The notes: generated by a model not told the origin, from the sequence alone. A stretch of DNA of 64,000 nt from Methylorubrum sp. B1-46 (GCF_021117295.1 NZ_CP088247.1:1141501-1205500); one strand, 5' to 3'. Counted from the stretch's first letter, positions 35,283-44,020 are shown. Made by a program: numbers and translations.

Positions 35283-37492
35283 CAGAACCGCACGCTCAGC
35301 GTGCCGGTGAAGCGGCGCGGCGAGCCGGGATAGACCCGGAAGCGGTTGAGCGAACTCTCGTAATACTCGGTGTCGAACACGTTCTCGACGTTCAGCCCGA
35401 AGCGGAAGTTCTCGTAACGGTAATAGGCCAGGGCATCGACGGCGATGTAGGCCGGCAGCGCGAAGCTGTTGACCGCGTCCGCCGGCCGGTCGCCGACGCC
35501 GCGCACGCCGCCGCCGAGGCCGAGCCCCTTCCACGGACCGGTCTGCACTTCGTGGACCGCGAGCAGACTGCCCGAGTGCCGCGGCACGTTGATGAGCGGC
35601 GAGCCCACCGGCAGCACGTTGTCCTTGGTCACGACCGCGTCGGCATAGACGTAGCCCGCGAGAATCTTGATCTCCGGCGTGATCTGGCCGGCGGCCGTCA
35701 ACTCGAAGCCCTCGCTGCGCACTCCGCCGGCAGCGAGCGAGAAGGCCGTGTTGTTGGGGTCGGGCGTCAGCACGTTCTCCCGGTCGACCCGGAAGGCGGT
35801 GGCGGTCAGCGCCAGGGCGCCGCCGTAGAGGTCGATCTTGCTCCCGACCTCGTAGCCGATGCCGGTCTCCGGCGCGAATGGCCCGGAAAGCGCCACGGCG
35901 GCGGCATCGGGCCCGATATTGGGCCGGAAGCTCGTGCCGACATTGGCGAAGAGCGCGAGTTCCGGGGTCGGCTGGTAGACGAGGCCCGCTCGCGGGGTCG
36001 CCGCGAAGTAGGTTTGATCGACCTGGGAGCGCTCAGTGCGCTCACGGAACGACTGCTCGAAGAAGTCGAAGCGCACCCCGACGAGCGCCTTCCATTCCGG
36101 GCTCAAGGCGATCTGGTCCTGCGCGTAGAGGGCGGTGTTGGTGATCCGCTCCAAGTTGTTGCGCGGGATGGTGAGCGGCGGCAGCGGCTGGCCGTAGCGC
36201 GGATCGTAGATGTCGATGGCGTAGGGGCTCGTGCGGAAGTTCGAGCGCAGGTAGAGCACGCGGCTGTCGGTGCTCTCGCGCTCGAAGCCGAGCAGCATCG
36301 TGTGGCCGATGCCGGCGGTGTCGAAGCGCCCGACCACCTCCGCTTGGCCGATCGCCGTGTCCCAGCGGTAGTCGCGGAAGTTGCGGTCCCGCGAGACGGT
36401 GCGGTTATCGGCGGCGATGGCGCGGATCTCGGCGGATTCGCCCTCCAGCGTACCGGTGTTGAAGTGGGTGGCGAGCCGCATCTGCCAGTCGGCGTTGAAG
36501 CGGTGATCGACCCGCACCTGCATGGTGTTGTTGGTCTGGTAGGTGCTTTGGCCCGGTTCGCCGAGGAAGCGCGAGATCGGCAGGATTCCGAGCCGCCCGT
36601 TGAGGGCGATGACGCCGCGATCGAACACGATGCGGTTGCGCAGGAACTCGGTCTCGACGGTGATCCGGGTGTCCGGCGTGATCTGCCAGCTCAGGACGGG
36701 CGCGACGAGCAATCGGTCGCTGTCCACGAAATCGCGAAAACTCCCCTGGGCACCGGCGGCGAGGTTGAAGCGGTAGAGGACCGTGCCCTCCTCGTTCAGC
36801 GCGCCGCCGGAATCGACCGTGCCGCGGAACTGCCCGAACGAGCCCCACAGCCCACCCATCTCGACGAAGCGCTCGACGGTGGGCTGCTTGGTGATGATGT
36901 TGACGAGCCCGCCCGGATCGCTGCGCCCGAACAAGCCGCCGCCGGGGCCCTTCAGAACCTCGATGCGCTCGACGTTCTGCGTATCCGGCGGGGGCGGCGT
37001 GCCGCGGTTCAGGGGAAAGCCGTTCTTGTAGATCTCGGAGGTGGTGACGCCGCGGATGGCGTAGCTGAACACCGAGAGGCCGCCGAAATTGTTCTGCTGC
37101 GCCACGCCCGGCGTGTAGTTGAAGACACGGTCGACGCGGGTGGCGGTCAGATCCGTGATGACCTCACGCGGCGCCACGGTGACGACCTGGGGCACGTCGC
37201 GCTGGGGCGTGTCGGTCTTCGTGCTGCTCACCGCGCGGTCGGCGCGGTAGCCCGGTGTCGGACCGATCAGGCCGACCGTGCCGGCCGCCGCCGTCCGGCC
37301 GTCGGGCGCGCCGTTCCCGACGCCCTGGCCACGCCCCTCCCCCTCGACCGCCAATTCCTCCAGGGTCACCGCTTCCTGCGCCCGCGCCTGCGGGCCGGGC
37401 AGGCCGGCGCAGAGCAGGGCGGCCAGCATCCAGTGCGGGCGCCGGACCGGCCTCGCAACATCGGTGGCATTCAGGCTCGTCCGAACTCTCAC
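35282..37492 (-). CDS. TonB-dependent receptor (siderophore-receptor type) behind a cobalamin riboswitch
   Basis: 736 aa from a GTG at 37492; an ATG at 37429 would begin right at the signal peptide MLAALLCAGLPGPQARAQ. Plug motifs: DVPQVVTVAPREVITDLTATR, RGVTTSEIYKNGFPLN, VERIEVLKGPGGGLFGRSDPGG and LVNIITKQPT, typical of FhuA/FpvA-like TonB-siderophore receptors. Barrel end NVENVFDTEYYESSLNRFRVY and a terminal Phe (LSVRF). The B12 riboswitch upstream argues that the ligand is a corrinoid or is linked to cobalt supply, despite the siderophore-type sequence. Confidence 0.9.
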   Translation of the reverse strand: MRVRTSLNATDVARPVRRPHWMLAALLCAGLPGPQARAQEAVTLEELAVEGEGRGQGVGNGAPDGRTAAAGTVGLIGPTPGYRADRAVSSTKTDTPQRDVPQVVTVAPREVITDLTATRVDRVFNYTPGVAQQNNFGGLSVFSYAIRGVTTSEIYKNGFPLNRGTPPPPDTQNVERIEVLKGPGGGLFGRSDPGGLVNIITKQPTVERFVEMGGLWGSFGQFRGTVDSGGALNEEGTVLYRFNLAAGAQGSFRDFVDSDRLLVAPVLSWQITPDTRITVETEFLRNRIVFDRGVIALNGRLGILPISRFLGEPGQSTYQTNNTMQVRVDHRFNADWQMRLATHFNTGTLEGESAEIRAIAADNRTVSRDRNFRDYRWDTAIGQAEVVGRFDTAGIGHTMLLGFERESTDSRVLYLRSNFRTSPYAIDIYDPRYGQPLPPLTIPRNNLERITNTALYAQDQIALSPEWKALVGVRFDFFEQSFRERTERSQVDQTYFAATPRAGLVYQPTPELALFANVGTSFRPNIGPDAAAVALSGPFAPETGIGYEVGSKIDLYGGALALTATAFRVDRENVLTPDPNNTAFSLAAGGVRSEGFELTAAGQITPEIKILAGYVYADAVVTKDNVLPVGSPLINVPRHSGSLLAVHEVQTGPWKGLGLGGGVRGVGDRPADAVNSFALPAYIAVDALAYYRYENFRFGLNVENVFDTEYYESSLNRFRVYPGSPRRFTGTLSVRF

Positions 37493-37612
37493 AGGGCGCG
37501 CTCTGGCTGTGCGGGCGCGAGCCGGAGCGGATGCCGAACTGCGAGCGCATGGATACGCGCTCGCCGCTCAGGCACGCCGCCGGAACACCCCGCCCGGGGG
37601 ACATCGTCACGC

Positions 37613-37795
37613 CAAGGCAGGTCTCCTGGCTCACGGGTCCGCGCCTCCGTCCCAGCCTTCCCGGTGCGGTGCACCAATGACCATTCCTGACGGGGCTCAC
37701 CGCTCACAGTTGCGGGGGCAGCTTCGGCTTCGCCCGGACGGGCTTACCGAATTCCCTCTTAGCCCCCGAACCTGCATCCGGGGGAACCTTGACCG
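37613..37795 (-). promoter_or_regulatory. cobalamin riboswitch
   Basis: On the minus strand the conserved blocks come in the right order: AAGAGGGAA, then the B12 box core GCTGCCCCCGCAACTGT, GGGAAGGC and the closing GAGCCAGGAGACCTGCC. These define the AdoCbl-binding class of riboswitch. It ends about 120 nt before the GTG of the TonB receptor and should repress the receptor/DUF1624 operon when cobalamin is plentiful. Confidence 0.95.
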
Positions 37796-38142
37796 CAGCA
37801 ACTTCGCTGCGCCGCGATGCAGGGTCAACAGGCCGCCCGATGAGATGTAACAACATTACACAACTTGTGACCCATGAGGCACACTGCCCTGCGCGGCAAA
37901 CCGGAACGCCGGTGCATCGATGCCCCGCGACACCACTCGACCCTAAAAATCGTGATCGAGCGTTTTTTAGCGGGCAGGGCTACGGTTTAGGCAAGATTAA
38001 CCAAGATCCCGTTCAATACGGAAAGGCTTAAGGTTGATCATTCCCTAATCGGCAAAGCCATCTCGATCGTCATTCTGGCACAGTTAAGCCGGAAACGACG
38101 GCGGGAGGCCGTGTGGGATCCGCGTTGTCGAGTACCGCCCGC
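37796..38142. other. divergent upstream region of TonB receptor and DUF2778 gene
   Basis: 347 bp, AT-rich from 37840 to 38090, so promoters in both directions are likely. No gene. A short TTAACCAAG near 38000 also occurs, inverted, upstream of the paralogous DUF2778 gene at 26265. Confidence 0.4.
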
Positions 38143-39300
38143 ATGGACATCGCCGAGCTCGTCCAGAGTCGCTCCGCCCGGCCCGTCGTCCGCCGTCGAC
38201 GCGGGCAGCCCCTTGCCGCCCTCGCGCTCACCGCCCTCGGCGGCCTGGCGCTGGCCGGCCTGCTGCAGCCGCAGAATGCCGAGGAGCCCTTGCCGACGGA
38301 GACCGTGCAGGTGTCCGATGACGCCGGACAGGCGGAGAAGGCGCCGGCCGCACCGAGCGCCCTGGCCTCGATGTTCGACCCCGCGCCGGTTCTCGACACC
38401 GCCACTCGGGGTTTCGTCCCACAGGCCCCGAAGGCAATCGCCGTCCGGACGCCGGCGGCGCCCGAGCCGGCCGTGACCCTGGCCGCCCTCCCCGCGGCTG
38501 CGATGGCCGAGGTGCCGCCCGCCGCCGCACCGCGCCCGGCCGCGCCGGTGGCCCGCGTCGCGCTCACCGTGCCCCTGCCGGTGCGGCGCCCTGAGGAGTT
38601 CCGCTACGAACCGCGGATGCAGACTGCCCGCGCCGCCTCGAACTGGATGGCCTCGACGGCGCGTGCCTCCACCGAGCCGACCCGCAGCGTGTTCAGCGCC
38701 GCGGTGACCGACGACCGCTCGTTCTTCGAGAAGATGTTCGACCTGCCCGGCTCCTCGTCGCCCGCACCGGCCTCGAACAAGGCGATGGCCTATGCCGGGC
38801 TCGACAGCGGCGCGGTCGATTCGGCCGCACGGCGGCGGGTCGTGCCGGGTCCGGTCTCCGAGCCGGGCGTGGCCGTCTACGACATCAGCGCCGCGACCGT
38901 GACCCTGCCGAACGGCGAGGTGCTGGAGGCCCATTCCGGCCTCGGCGTCGCTCAGGACAACCCGGACTACGTCCACGTCCGGATGCGCGGCGCCACCCCG
39001 CCCGGCGTCTACGACCTGCGGGAGCGCGAGGCCCTGTTCCACGGGGTGCGGGCGATCCGCCTCAACCCGGTCGGCGGTTCGGCCGCCATCCACGGCCGCG
39101 ATGGCATCCTCGCTCACACCTACATGCTGGGCCCGAGCGGCGCCTCGAACGGCTGCGTCGTGTTCAAGAACTACACCCGCTTCCTCCAGGCCTACCTGCG
39201 CGGCGAGGTTCGGCGCATGGTCGTGGTGCCCGGCACCGCCCCCGGCGTCTTCGCCAACCGGCGCAGCACCACGCCGCGCCGTTCGGCCTCCGCGGATTGA
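38143..39300 (+). CDS. DUF2778 L,D-transpeptidase-like protein (second copy)
   Basis: 385 aa from ATG 38143. Basic N-terminus (RPVVRRRRGQ), one membrane helix (LAALALTALGGLALAGLLQP), an Ala/Pro-rich linker with RSFFEKMFDLPG, then the DUF2778 domain: VYDISAATVTLPNGEVLEAHS, GATPPGVYDLREREALFHGV and HTYMLGPSGASNGCVVFKNY. The catalytic His and the Ser-Asn-Gly-Cys motif are kept. Nearly colinear with the protein at 26265, so an ancient duplication. Probably a membrane-anchored periplasmic peptidoglycan enzyme; the substrate is untested. Confidence 0.82.
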   Translation: MDIAELVQSRSARPVVRRRRGQPLAALALTALGGLALAGLLQPQNAEEPLPTETVQVSDDAGQAEKAPAAPSALASMFDPAPVLDTATRGFVPQAPKAIAVRTPAAPEPAVTLAALPAAAMAEVPPAAAPRPAAPVARVALTVPLPVRRPEEFRYEPRMQTARAASNWMASTARASTEPTRSVFSAAVTDDRSFFEKMFDLPGSSSPAPASNKAMAYAGLDSGAVDSAARRRVVPGPVSEPGVAVYDISAATVTLPNGEVLEAHSGLGVAQDNPDYVHVRMRGATPPGVYDLREREALFHGVRAIRLNPVGGSAAIHGRDGILAHTYMLGPSGASNGCVVFKNYTRFLQAYLRGEVRRMVVVPGTAPGVFANRRSTTPRRSASAD

Positions 39301-39418
39301 AGGATCCCAAGGGGATCATTCCTTTGGCTGAGCGCCGGGGTGGAACCCCGGCCTCCCTTCAACCAGGGCTCTGGCCTGGAACTTATGAAAAGGAGCCGTC
39401 CTTTCGAAACCCCTGACG

Positions 39419-39787
39419 TCAGCCCTTCGTGACCGGCTTGATCTTGAGCTGGTCGATCGCCCAGCGCCACGTGCCGTCCGGCTGCCGGCGGGCCGACTCG
39501 ACCGAGAGCGCACCGTTCGGCAGCCGCGCGAAGGTGAGCGCGAGGTCGCCGTTGCGGATCGCCGGCAGCGTCTCGGGCTCGGGAAAGTCCGACTTGCGGG
39601 CCAGCAGATCCGTGTAGAAGCGGCGGATCTCGTCGTGCCCACTCGCCACGATGTCGCCCGCGGCGACCACAGCCTGCGGCTCGTACAGGGCGACCAGCCC
39701 CTCGGCATCGCCGGCATTGGCCCGCTCGTGGAAGAGCCGGGCCAGATCCTCGGGCTCGCGCGCCACGTCCCTCTCGTTCTCGCTCAT
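39419..39787 (-). CDS. SnoaL/NTF2-like small protein
   Basis: 122 aa. LARLFHERANAGDAEGLVALYEP, VVAAGDIVASGHDEIRRFYTDLL and the closing WRWAIDQLKIKP match the YybH/SnoaL-like NTF2 fold with a conical ligand pocket. No enzymatic assignment. RBS GGAGG before the ATG. It follows an OsmC-like gene by 29 bp on the same strand and probably shares its promoter at the oxalate-island operator. Confidence 0.78.
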   Translation of the reverse strand: MSENERDVAREPEDLARLFHERANAGDAEGLVALYEPQAVVAAGDIVASGHDEIRRFYTDLLARKSDFPEPETLPAIRNGDLALTFARLPNGALSVESARRQPDGTWRWAIDQLKIKPVTKG

Positions 39788-39816
39788 CGTTGCTCCTCCC
39801 TATTCGTGAGACGTGT

Positions 39817-40260
39817 CTATTTCAGGCGGTTACCCTGCCCGTCCCGCACCGCGACCGCCACCGGAACCCCGGCCTTGACGCTCTCGGATACGGTGCAGAA
39901 CTGCTCGAACTGAGCGAGAACCCGGTCGAGCCGGTCCATCGACTCGGCCGATGCGCCAAGGGCGATGTCGACCTCGATCCCGACGAGGCGCAGGCGACCT
40001 TCCGCGTTGCGGGCCACCCGCCCGATCGCCTCGGCGCTCACGCCGCCGCCCTCCTGCCGGTACTTGCCGAGCGCGAAGGCGAGGCTCGCGCACAGGCAAT
40101 TGCTGACGGCAGCGATCAGCACCTGCTCCGGCGAGGGACCGGTGCCGCCGCCGATCGGCTCCGGCTCGTCGGTCATGAGCGGCACGAAGGCTTCGCCGAA
40201 CTCGATCCGGAACGCGTAGGCCTCGATCTGCCGGATCTTGATGCTGTGCTTGCCCGACAT
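39817..40260 (-). CDS. OsmC/Ohr-family protein
   Basis: 147 aa. The two reactive Cys of the family are visible in AAVSNCLCASLAFAL and QFEQFCTVSESVKAGVPV, with GGGTGPSPEQVLIAA before the first. OsmC-like proteins reduce organic peroxides in the cytoplasm. The gene starts 84 bp from the operator at 40344 and is divergent from the PAS-frc unit, so it may be induced with oxalate genes. That link is inference. Confidence 0.88.
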   Translation of the reverse strand: MSGKHSIKIRQIEAYAFRIEFGEAFVPLMTDEPEPIGGGTGPSPEQVLIAAVSNCLCASLAFALGKYRQEGGGVSAEAIGRVARNAEGRLRLVGIEVDIALGASAESMDRLDRVLAQFEQFCTVSESVKAGVPVAVAVRDGQGNRLK

Positions 40261-40343
40261 TCCGGCCTCCTTGCCTCCCTATCAACCGCCCCGCCGCGAT
40301 CTCGTTCGAGCCGCGCGGTGCGCCTTGACCTGCTATTCGTATC

Positions 40344-40360
40344 TGGTATACCAGATGCCA
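40344..40360. promoter_or_regulatory. candidate GntR operator, osmC/PAS-frc divergent promoter
   Basis: TGGTAT-ACCAG-ATGCCA. Within it, ATCTGGTATACCAGAT at 40341-40356 is a perfect 16-bp palindrome. It matches the TGGYAT-N5-ATRCCA sites found elsewhere in the island and has the form expected for FCD-type GntR regulators. Confidence 0.7.
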
Positions 40361-40534
40361 ATCGATGAGCCACCGCAAAGAGCGGCCTCGATCTGGGACA
40401 CCCGGAATTCGGGAGACCTGGGAAGCCAAGGAGGCAACGCCTGCCATGACCGAACGCGGCATCCTCGACAGCCATTGTTCCTCTCCGCTCGCCGTGCGGC
40501 CTCTGGGCTAGCGGCGGCACAAAGGAGGCGACGG

Positions 40535-40984
40535 ATGGCTCCATCGCAGACCTTCGACACATCCGGGCTGGTCGCGGCGATCGGCGATGCGGTGGTGATC
40601 TCGGACGCAGACGGACGGATCGTCACCTGGAATCCGGCTGCCGAGCGGATCTTCGGCTTCTCGGAGGCCGAGGCGCTGGGCGAGACGCTCGATCTCATCA
40701 CCCCAGAGCGCCACCGCAAGCGCCACTGGGACGGCTACGCCAAGACGATGCGCACAGGCGAGACCCGCTACGGCACATCGCTGCTCAAGGTTCCGGCCCT
40801 GCATAAGGACGGACGGGCGCTCTCCATCGCCTTCACCGTCGCGCTGCTGCACGGCGCGGAGGGCGAGGTGACCGGCATCGCCGCGATCATCCGCGACGAG
40901 ACCGAGCGCTTCCAGGAGGAGCGCGCCTTACGCCGCCGCGTCGCGGAATTGGAGGACGCTCTGGGCACACTGGTCTGCGCCTGA
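40535..40984 (+). CDS. single-PAS-domain protein
   Basis: 149 aa. A PAS fold from about 8 to 125: LVAAIGDAVVISDADGRIVTWNPAAERIFGFSEAEA, ERHRKRHWDGY, then IAAIIRDETERFQEERAL and a short helical tail. There is no kinase, HTH or cyclase domain, so it may be a small sensor working with another protein. ATG with AAAGGAGG upstream. It lies 115 bp before frc and may share its transcript. Confidence 0.8.
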   Translation: MAPSQTFDTSGLVAAIGDAVVISDADGRIVTWNPAAERIFGFSEAEALGETLDLITPERHRKRHWDGYAKTMRTGETRYGTSLLKVPALHKDGRALSIAFTVALLHGAEGEVTGIAAIIRDETERFQEERALRRRVAELEDALGTLVCA

Positions 40985-41099
40985 AGCGGACACAGCACAC
41001 AGCAGACCTAAGTCATTCAGAGATATTGCCTAAAGCATTGTTTTCCAACTTTTCAACAACGCCAACTCACAACGAAGTCGAAAGAGGGAGAAAACCAAG

Positions 41100-42350
41100 A
41101 TGACCCAGCCGCTCGACGGGATCAGAATCATCGATTTCACGCACGTCCAGGCCGGCCCCGCCTGCACCCAGCTCCTTGCGTGGTTCGGAGCCGACGTGAT
41201 CAAGGTCGAGCGTCCGGGCTCCGGCGACGTGACGCGCACCCAGCTCCGCCACGTCGAGGACGCGGACGCGCTCTACTTCACGATGCTGAACTCCAACAAG
41301 CGCTCGCTGACGCTGGACACCAAGACCCAGCAGGGCAAGGAAGTCCTCGAGAAGCTGATCCAAGAGTCCGACGTGATGGTCGAGAATTTCGGCCCCGGCG
41401 CGCTCGATCGCATGGGCTTCACCTGGGCCCGCATCCAGGAGCTCAACCCGGGCATGATCCTCGCCTCGGTGAAGGGCTTCTCGGACGGCCACCACTACGA
41501 GGATCTGAAGGTCTACGAGAACGTGGCGCAGTGCGCGGGCGGTGCCGCCTCGACCACCGGCTTCTGGGATGGCCCGCCCACCGTGTCGGCCGCCGCGCTC
41601 GGCGACTCGAACACCGGCATGCACCTGGCCATCGGCATCCTCACGGCGCTGCACGCCAAGAACAAGACCGGCAAGGGCCAGAAGGTCGCCGTGTCGATGC
41701 AGGACTCGGTGATCAACCTCTGCCGCGTGAAGCTGCGCGACCAGCAGCGCCTCGACGCCATCGGCTACCTCGAAGAGTACCCGCAATACCCGCACGGCGA
41801 GTTCTCGGACGTGGTGCCGCGCGGCGGCAACGCGGGCGGCGGCGGCCAGCCGGGCTGGGTGCTCAAGTGCAAGGGCTGGCAGACCGATCCGAACGCCTAC
41901 ATCTACTTCACCATCCAGGGTCACGCCTGGGCGCCGATCTGCAAGGCGCTCGGCCGTGAGGAGTGGATCGACGATCCGGCCTACAACACGCCCCGCGCCC
42001 GCCAGGACAAGATCTTCGAGATCTTCGCGATCATCGAGGATTGGCTGGCCGACAAGACCAAGTTCGAGGCCGTCGACATCCTGCGCAAGTTCGACATCCC
42101 GTGCTCGCCGGTGCTGTCGATGAAGGAGATCGCCGCCGATCCGTCGCTGCGCGCCAGCGGCACCATCGTCGAGGTCCCGCATCCGAAGCTCGGCTCGTAC
42201 CTGACCGTCGGAAGCCCGATCAAGTTCTCGGACCTGAAGGTCGACATCAAGGCTTCGCCCCTGCTCGGCGAGCACACCGACGAGGTCCTCGCCGGCCTCG
42301 GCTACTCGCCTGAGCAGATCGCCGCGATGCACGAGGCTCGCGCGGTCTGA
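41100..42350 (+). CDS. frc: formyl-CoA:oxalate CoA-transferase
   Basis: 416 aa, class III CoA-transferase. [21 protein letters not shown] at the N-terminus, catalytic Asp169 in [11 protein letters not shown], the same number as in Oxalobacter Frc, and the flexible tetraglycine loop in [10 protein letters not shown]. It transfers CoA from formyl-CoA to oxalate, giving oxalyl-CoA for Oxc. RBS GAGGGAG. Followed by a perfect-stem terminator at 42361. Controlled, by inference, by the operator at 40344 or an own promoter. Confidence 0.95.
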   Translation: MTQPLDGIRIIDFTHVQAGPACTQLLAWFGADVIKVERPGSGDVTRTQLRHVEDADALYFTMLNSNKRSLTLDTKTQQGKEVLEKLIQESDVMVENFGPGALDRMGFTWARIQELNPGMILASVKGFSDGHHYEDLKVYENVAQCAGGAASTTGFWDGPPTVSAAALGDSNTGMHLAIGILTALHAKNKTGKGQKVAVSMQDSVINLCRVKLRDQQRLDAIGYLEEYPQYPHGEFSDVVPRGGNAGGGGQPGWVLKCKGWQTDPNAYIYFTIQGHAWAPICKALGREEWIDDPAYNTPRARQDKIFEIFAIIEDWLADKTKFEAVDILRKFDIPCSPVLSMKEIAADPSLRASGTIVEVPHPKLGSYLTVGSPIKFSDLKVDIKASPLLGEHTDEVLAGLGYSPEQIAAMHEARAV

Positions 42351-42360
42351 CGGGTAACGG

Positions 42361-42384
42361 CGGGCAGTCCCCCCGGACTGCCCG
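42361..42384 (+). terminator. frc terminator hairpin
   Basis: CGGGCAGTCC pairs perfectly with GGACTGCCCG across a CCCC loop, 10 bp after the frc stop. No U-run; probably a terminator or 3'-end stabiliser. Confidence 0.6.
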
Positions 42385-42389
42385 TACGG

Positions 42390-42557
42390 AGAGTGCCTCA
42401 CAAGACTCCCGGTCGCGAACAGCTCTCGCTCTGGCGATGGCGGCGCAGCGGGAGTTTCGTGAGAGACACTGGATGGCCGGCCCCCTTCGGCCATGAATCT
42501 CCCGGGACGGGGCATCGCCCCGGGAGCGCTTGACCGGGCACGGTGCCCGGGTTTTTT
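42390..42557 (+). ncRNA. candidate structured small RNA after frc
   Basis: No open frame of note, but four stems in a row: 42397-42411 pairs with 42449-42463 (13 of 15 positions), TGGCCG/CGGCCA at 42474-42493, CTCCC...CGGGGC/GCCCCG...GGGAG at 42499-42526, and a final stem followed by TTTTTT. This is the plan of a trans-acting bacterial sRNA or a processed frc 3' UTR. No promoter was identified, so the 5' end is a guess. Confidence 0.4.
42533..42557 (+). terminator. rho-independent terminator
   Basis: CCGGGCA pairs with TGCCCGG across CGG, directly followed by GTTTTTT. The best intrinsic terminator in the window, with a real U-run on the plus strand. Ends the candidate sRNA. Confidence 0.8.
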
Positions 42558-42811
42558 CCTCCTCCGATGACTTTCCCGGGCCGACCCTGTCGGTCCGGTT
42601 TTTCCGTCTCGCGGCCCCGGCTGCCGCGACGCGCCTTCCCCTCGCCATGCGGCCGTGCCGCACTTGAGACCAGAACCGGGCTGCCGTCGCCGATCGCACC
42701 GAAGGGCGCCTCCGCCGACCTGCTCTTCGCGGCTCCCGCATGCCCACAGGCCTCGCCCGGCGCTGACAAGTGAGGTTGGGCGAGGCCCCGCACGGCTGCG
42801 CCGCGGACGCG

Positions 42812-42964
42812 ATGACCACCGAGGTCGAGAGTCTGCACCCGGAGATGTCGCACGCCCAGATCGCGGTGCGCATGGCCCGGAGCGGCCACCCCACTCTACC
42901 CGTGGTCGAGCCGGAGGACGTCGGCGTCGAAGAACCCGGAGCCGCTGCCGGCGCAACGTCCTGA
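42812..42964 (+). CDS. short CBS-domain-like protein or remnant
   Basis: 50 aa: MTTEVESLHPEMSHAQIAVRM..., then SGHPTLPVVEPEDVGV. This is half of a CBS motif (MTxxV...LPVVD) with no second CBS unit. No good RBS. It may be an eroded relative of the CBS gene at 49614. Confidence 0.35.
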   Translation: MTTEVESLHPEMSHAQIAVRMARSGHPTLPVVEPEDVGVEEPGAAAGATS

Positions 42965-43065
42965 AAGGCGGCCGCCGGCTGTCGGAAAACACGATGTCCA
43001 GACAAGAGGATCGATCACGCGCCCGGATCGGATATCCGGGAGAGTGATCGAGGCAGGCCCGCGGC

Positions 43066-43782
43066 TCAGGCGAAGAAGTCGCCGAGGAAGAAATCGACGG
43101 CCTGGGCCACCACGTCCGGATTGTAGGCGTGCGGCCCGTCATACTCGACATAGGTCAGATCGTAGCCCGCCCCCCGCAGCAGCCGGGCGTGAGTCCGGGC
43201 GCTGCGGTCGATGCCGATCTGCTCGTCGCGCGTCCCGTGCGACATGAAGATTTTCGGCGCGCCCGCCTGCACCTGCACGGACAGGAAGCCCGCCGAGGAC
43301 ACGATGATGTGGCTGACCCGGTCGCCGTTGGTGAGGCCGAGCGAGAGCGCGTAGCTGCCCCCGTCCGAGTGCCCCGCGAAGGCGAGATGGCCGGGATCGA
43401 TCAGGAAGCGGTCGGCGACCTCGGCAAGCGCCCGGTCGAGCCGCTCCCGGTCGGGGCCGTTGCCGGCAATCACCAGATCCCAGGTCGGATGGAGCGATTG
43501 CGGTGCGAGCAGCAGGAAGCCGCGCGACTTGGCATGACCCTCCAGCATCGGCAGGATCTTTTCGGCATGCCCGCCGCCGCCGTGGAACAGGACCACGAGA
43601 GGCGTCGGCAGACGCGCATCGATGTGTTCGGGCACGCAGAGGACGGCGTCGCGGGTCTCGAACAGGCCGAGTGCGTGGCGGCCGGGGGGAAGCGGCGGCT
43701 TGCTCGGCAGGCGCGGCAGGAAGGCGAGCCGGCCGGTCAGGCGCGGATCGATGGGAGCAGTCGGGTCGATCCCGGAGGCCAT
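43066..43782 (-). CDS. alpha/beta-hydrolase (esterase/depolymerase-like)
   Basis: 238 aa. PLVVLFHGGGGHAEKILPML holds the oxyanion region, the nucleophile Ser is in FAGHSDGGSYAL, the acid is likely the Asp in SHGTRDEQIGID and the His in YDGPHAYNPDVV. Layout matches the dienelactone-hydrolase/poly(3-hydroxybutyrate)-depolymerase-like esterases. No signal peptide. Convergent with the candidate sRNA/CBS stretch and divergent from nothing obvious; the substrate is unknown. Confidence 0.83.
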   Translation of the reverse strand: MASGIDPTAPIDPRLTGRLAFLPRLPSKPPLPPGRHALGLFETRDAVLCVPEHIDARLPTPLVVLFHGGGGHAEKILPMLEGHAKSRGFLLLAPQSLHPTWDLVIAGNGPDRERLDRALAEVADRFLIDPGHLAFAGHSDGGSYALSLGLTNGDRVSHIIVSSAGFLSVQVQAGAPKIFMSHGTRDEQIGIDRSARTHARLLRGAGYDLTYVEYDGPHAYNPDVVAQAVDFFLGDFFA

Positions 43783-43813
43783 GGGACATCTCGCTGAGGG
43801 AGCCCACCCCGCT

Positions 43814-43964
43814 CCTCATGCTGAGGTACCCGCGAGAGCCGCCCTCGAAGCACGCCTGAACCGAGATCCCGGACGCCTCGGCGGGCGCGCGTCGGGTCAG
43901 GGTTGTGGCAGCGTCCGTGCGTGCTGCGAGGCTCCGCTTCGCTGCGCCCTCAGCATCAGGGAGG
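43814..43964. repeat. Rhizobiales-type palindromic intergenic element
   Basis: Begins CCTCATGCTGAGG and ends CCCTCAGCATCAGGGAGG, with the inner arm pairs CTCGAAGCACGC and GTGCTGCGAGGC. The outer arms are inverted copies, so the 150-nt unit can fold into one long imperfect hairpin. The CCTCATxCTGAGG form is familiar from intergenic repeats of alphaproteobacteria. No coding signal. Confidence 0.5.
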
Positions 43965-44020
43965 TGGGTGGTTACCGGGGCCGGAGCGCCGATCGGCAGC
44001 TCTGGCCGTGAAACGAGGAA

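Noticed and set aside
35261..37690. 809-aa plus-strand frame opposite the TonB receptor
   Set aside because: Antisense of a receptor with signal peptide, plug and terminal Phe; also runs into the riboswitch region.
26159..38010. TTAACCAAG-like words upstream of both DUF2778 genes, resembling CtrA half sites
   Set aside because: Only a half site in each, in opposite orientations and without the TTAA-N7-TTAA layout; too short to claim cell-cycle control.
41067..43151. 694-aa minus-strand frame over frc and the candidate sRNA
   Set aside because: Antisense of frc, no family motif, crosses two terminators.
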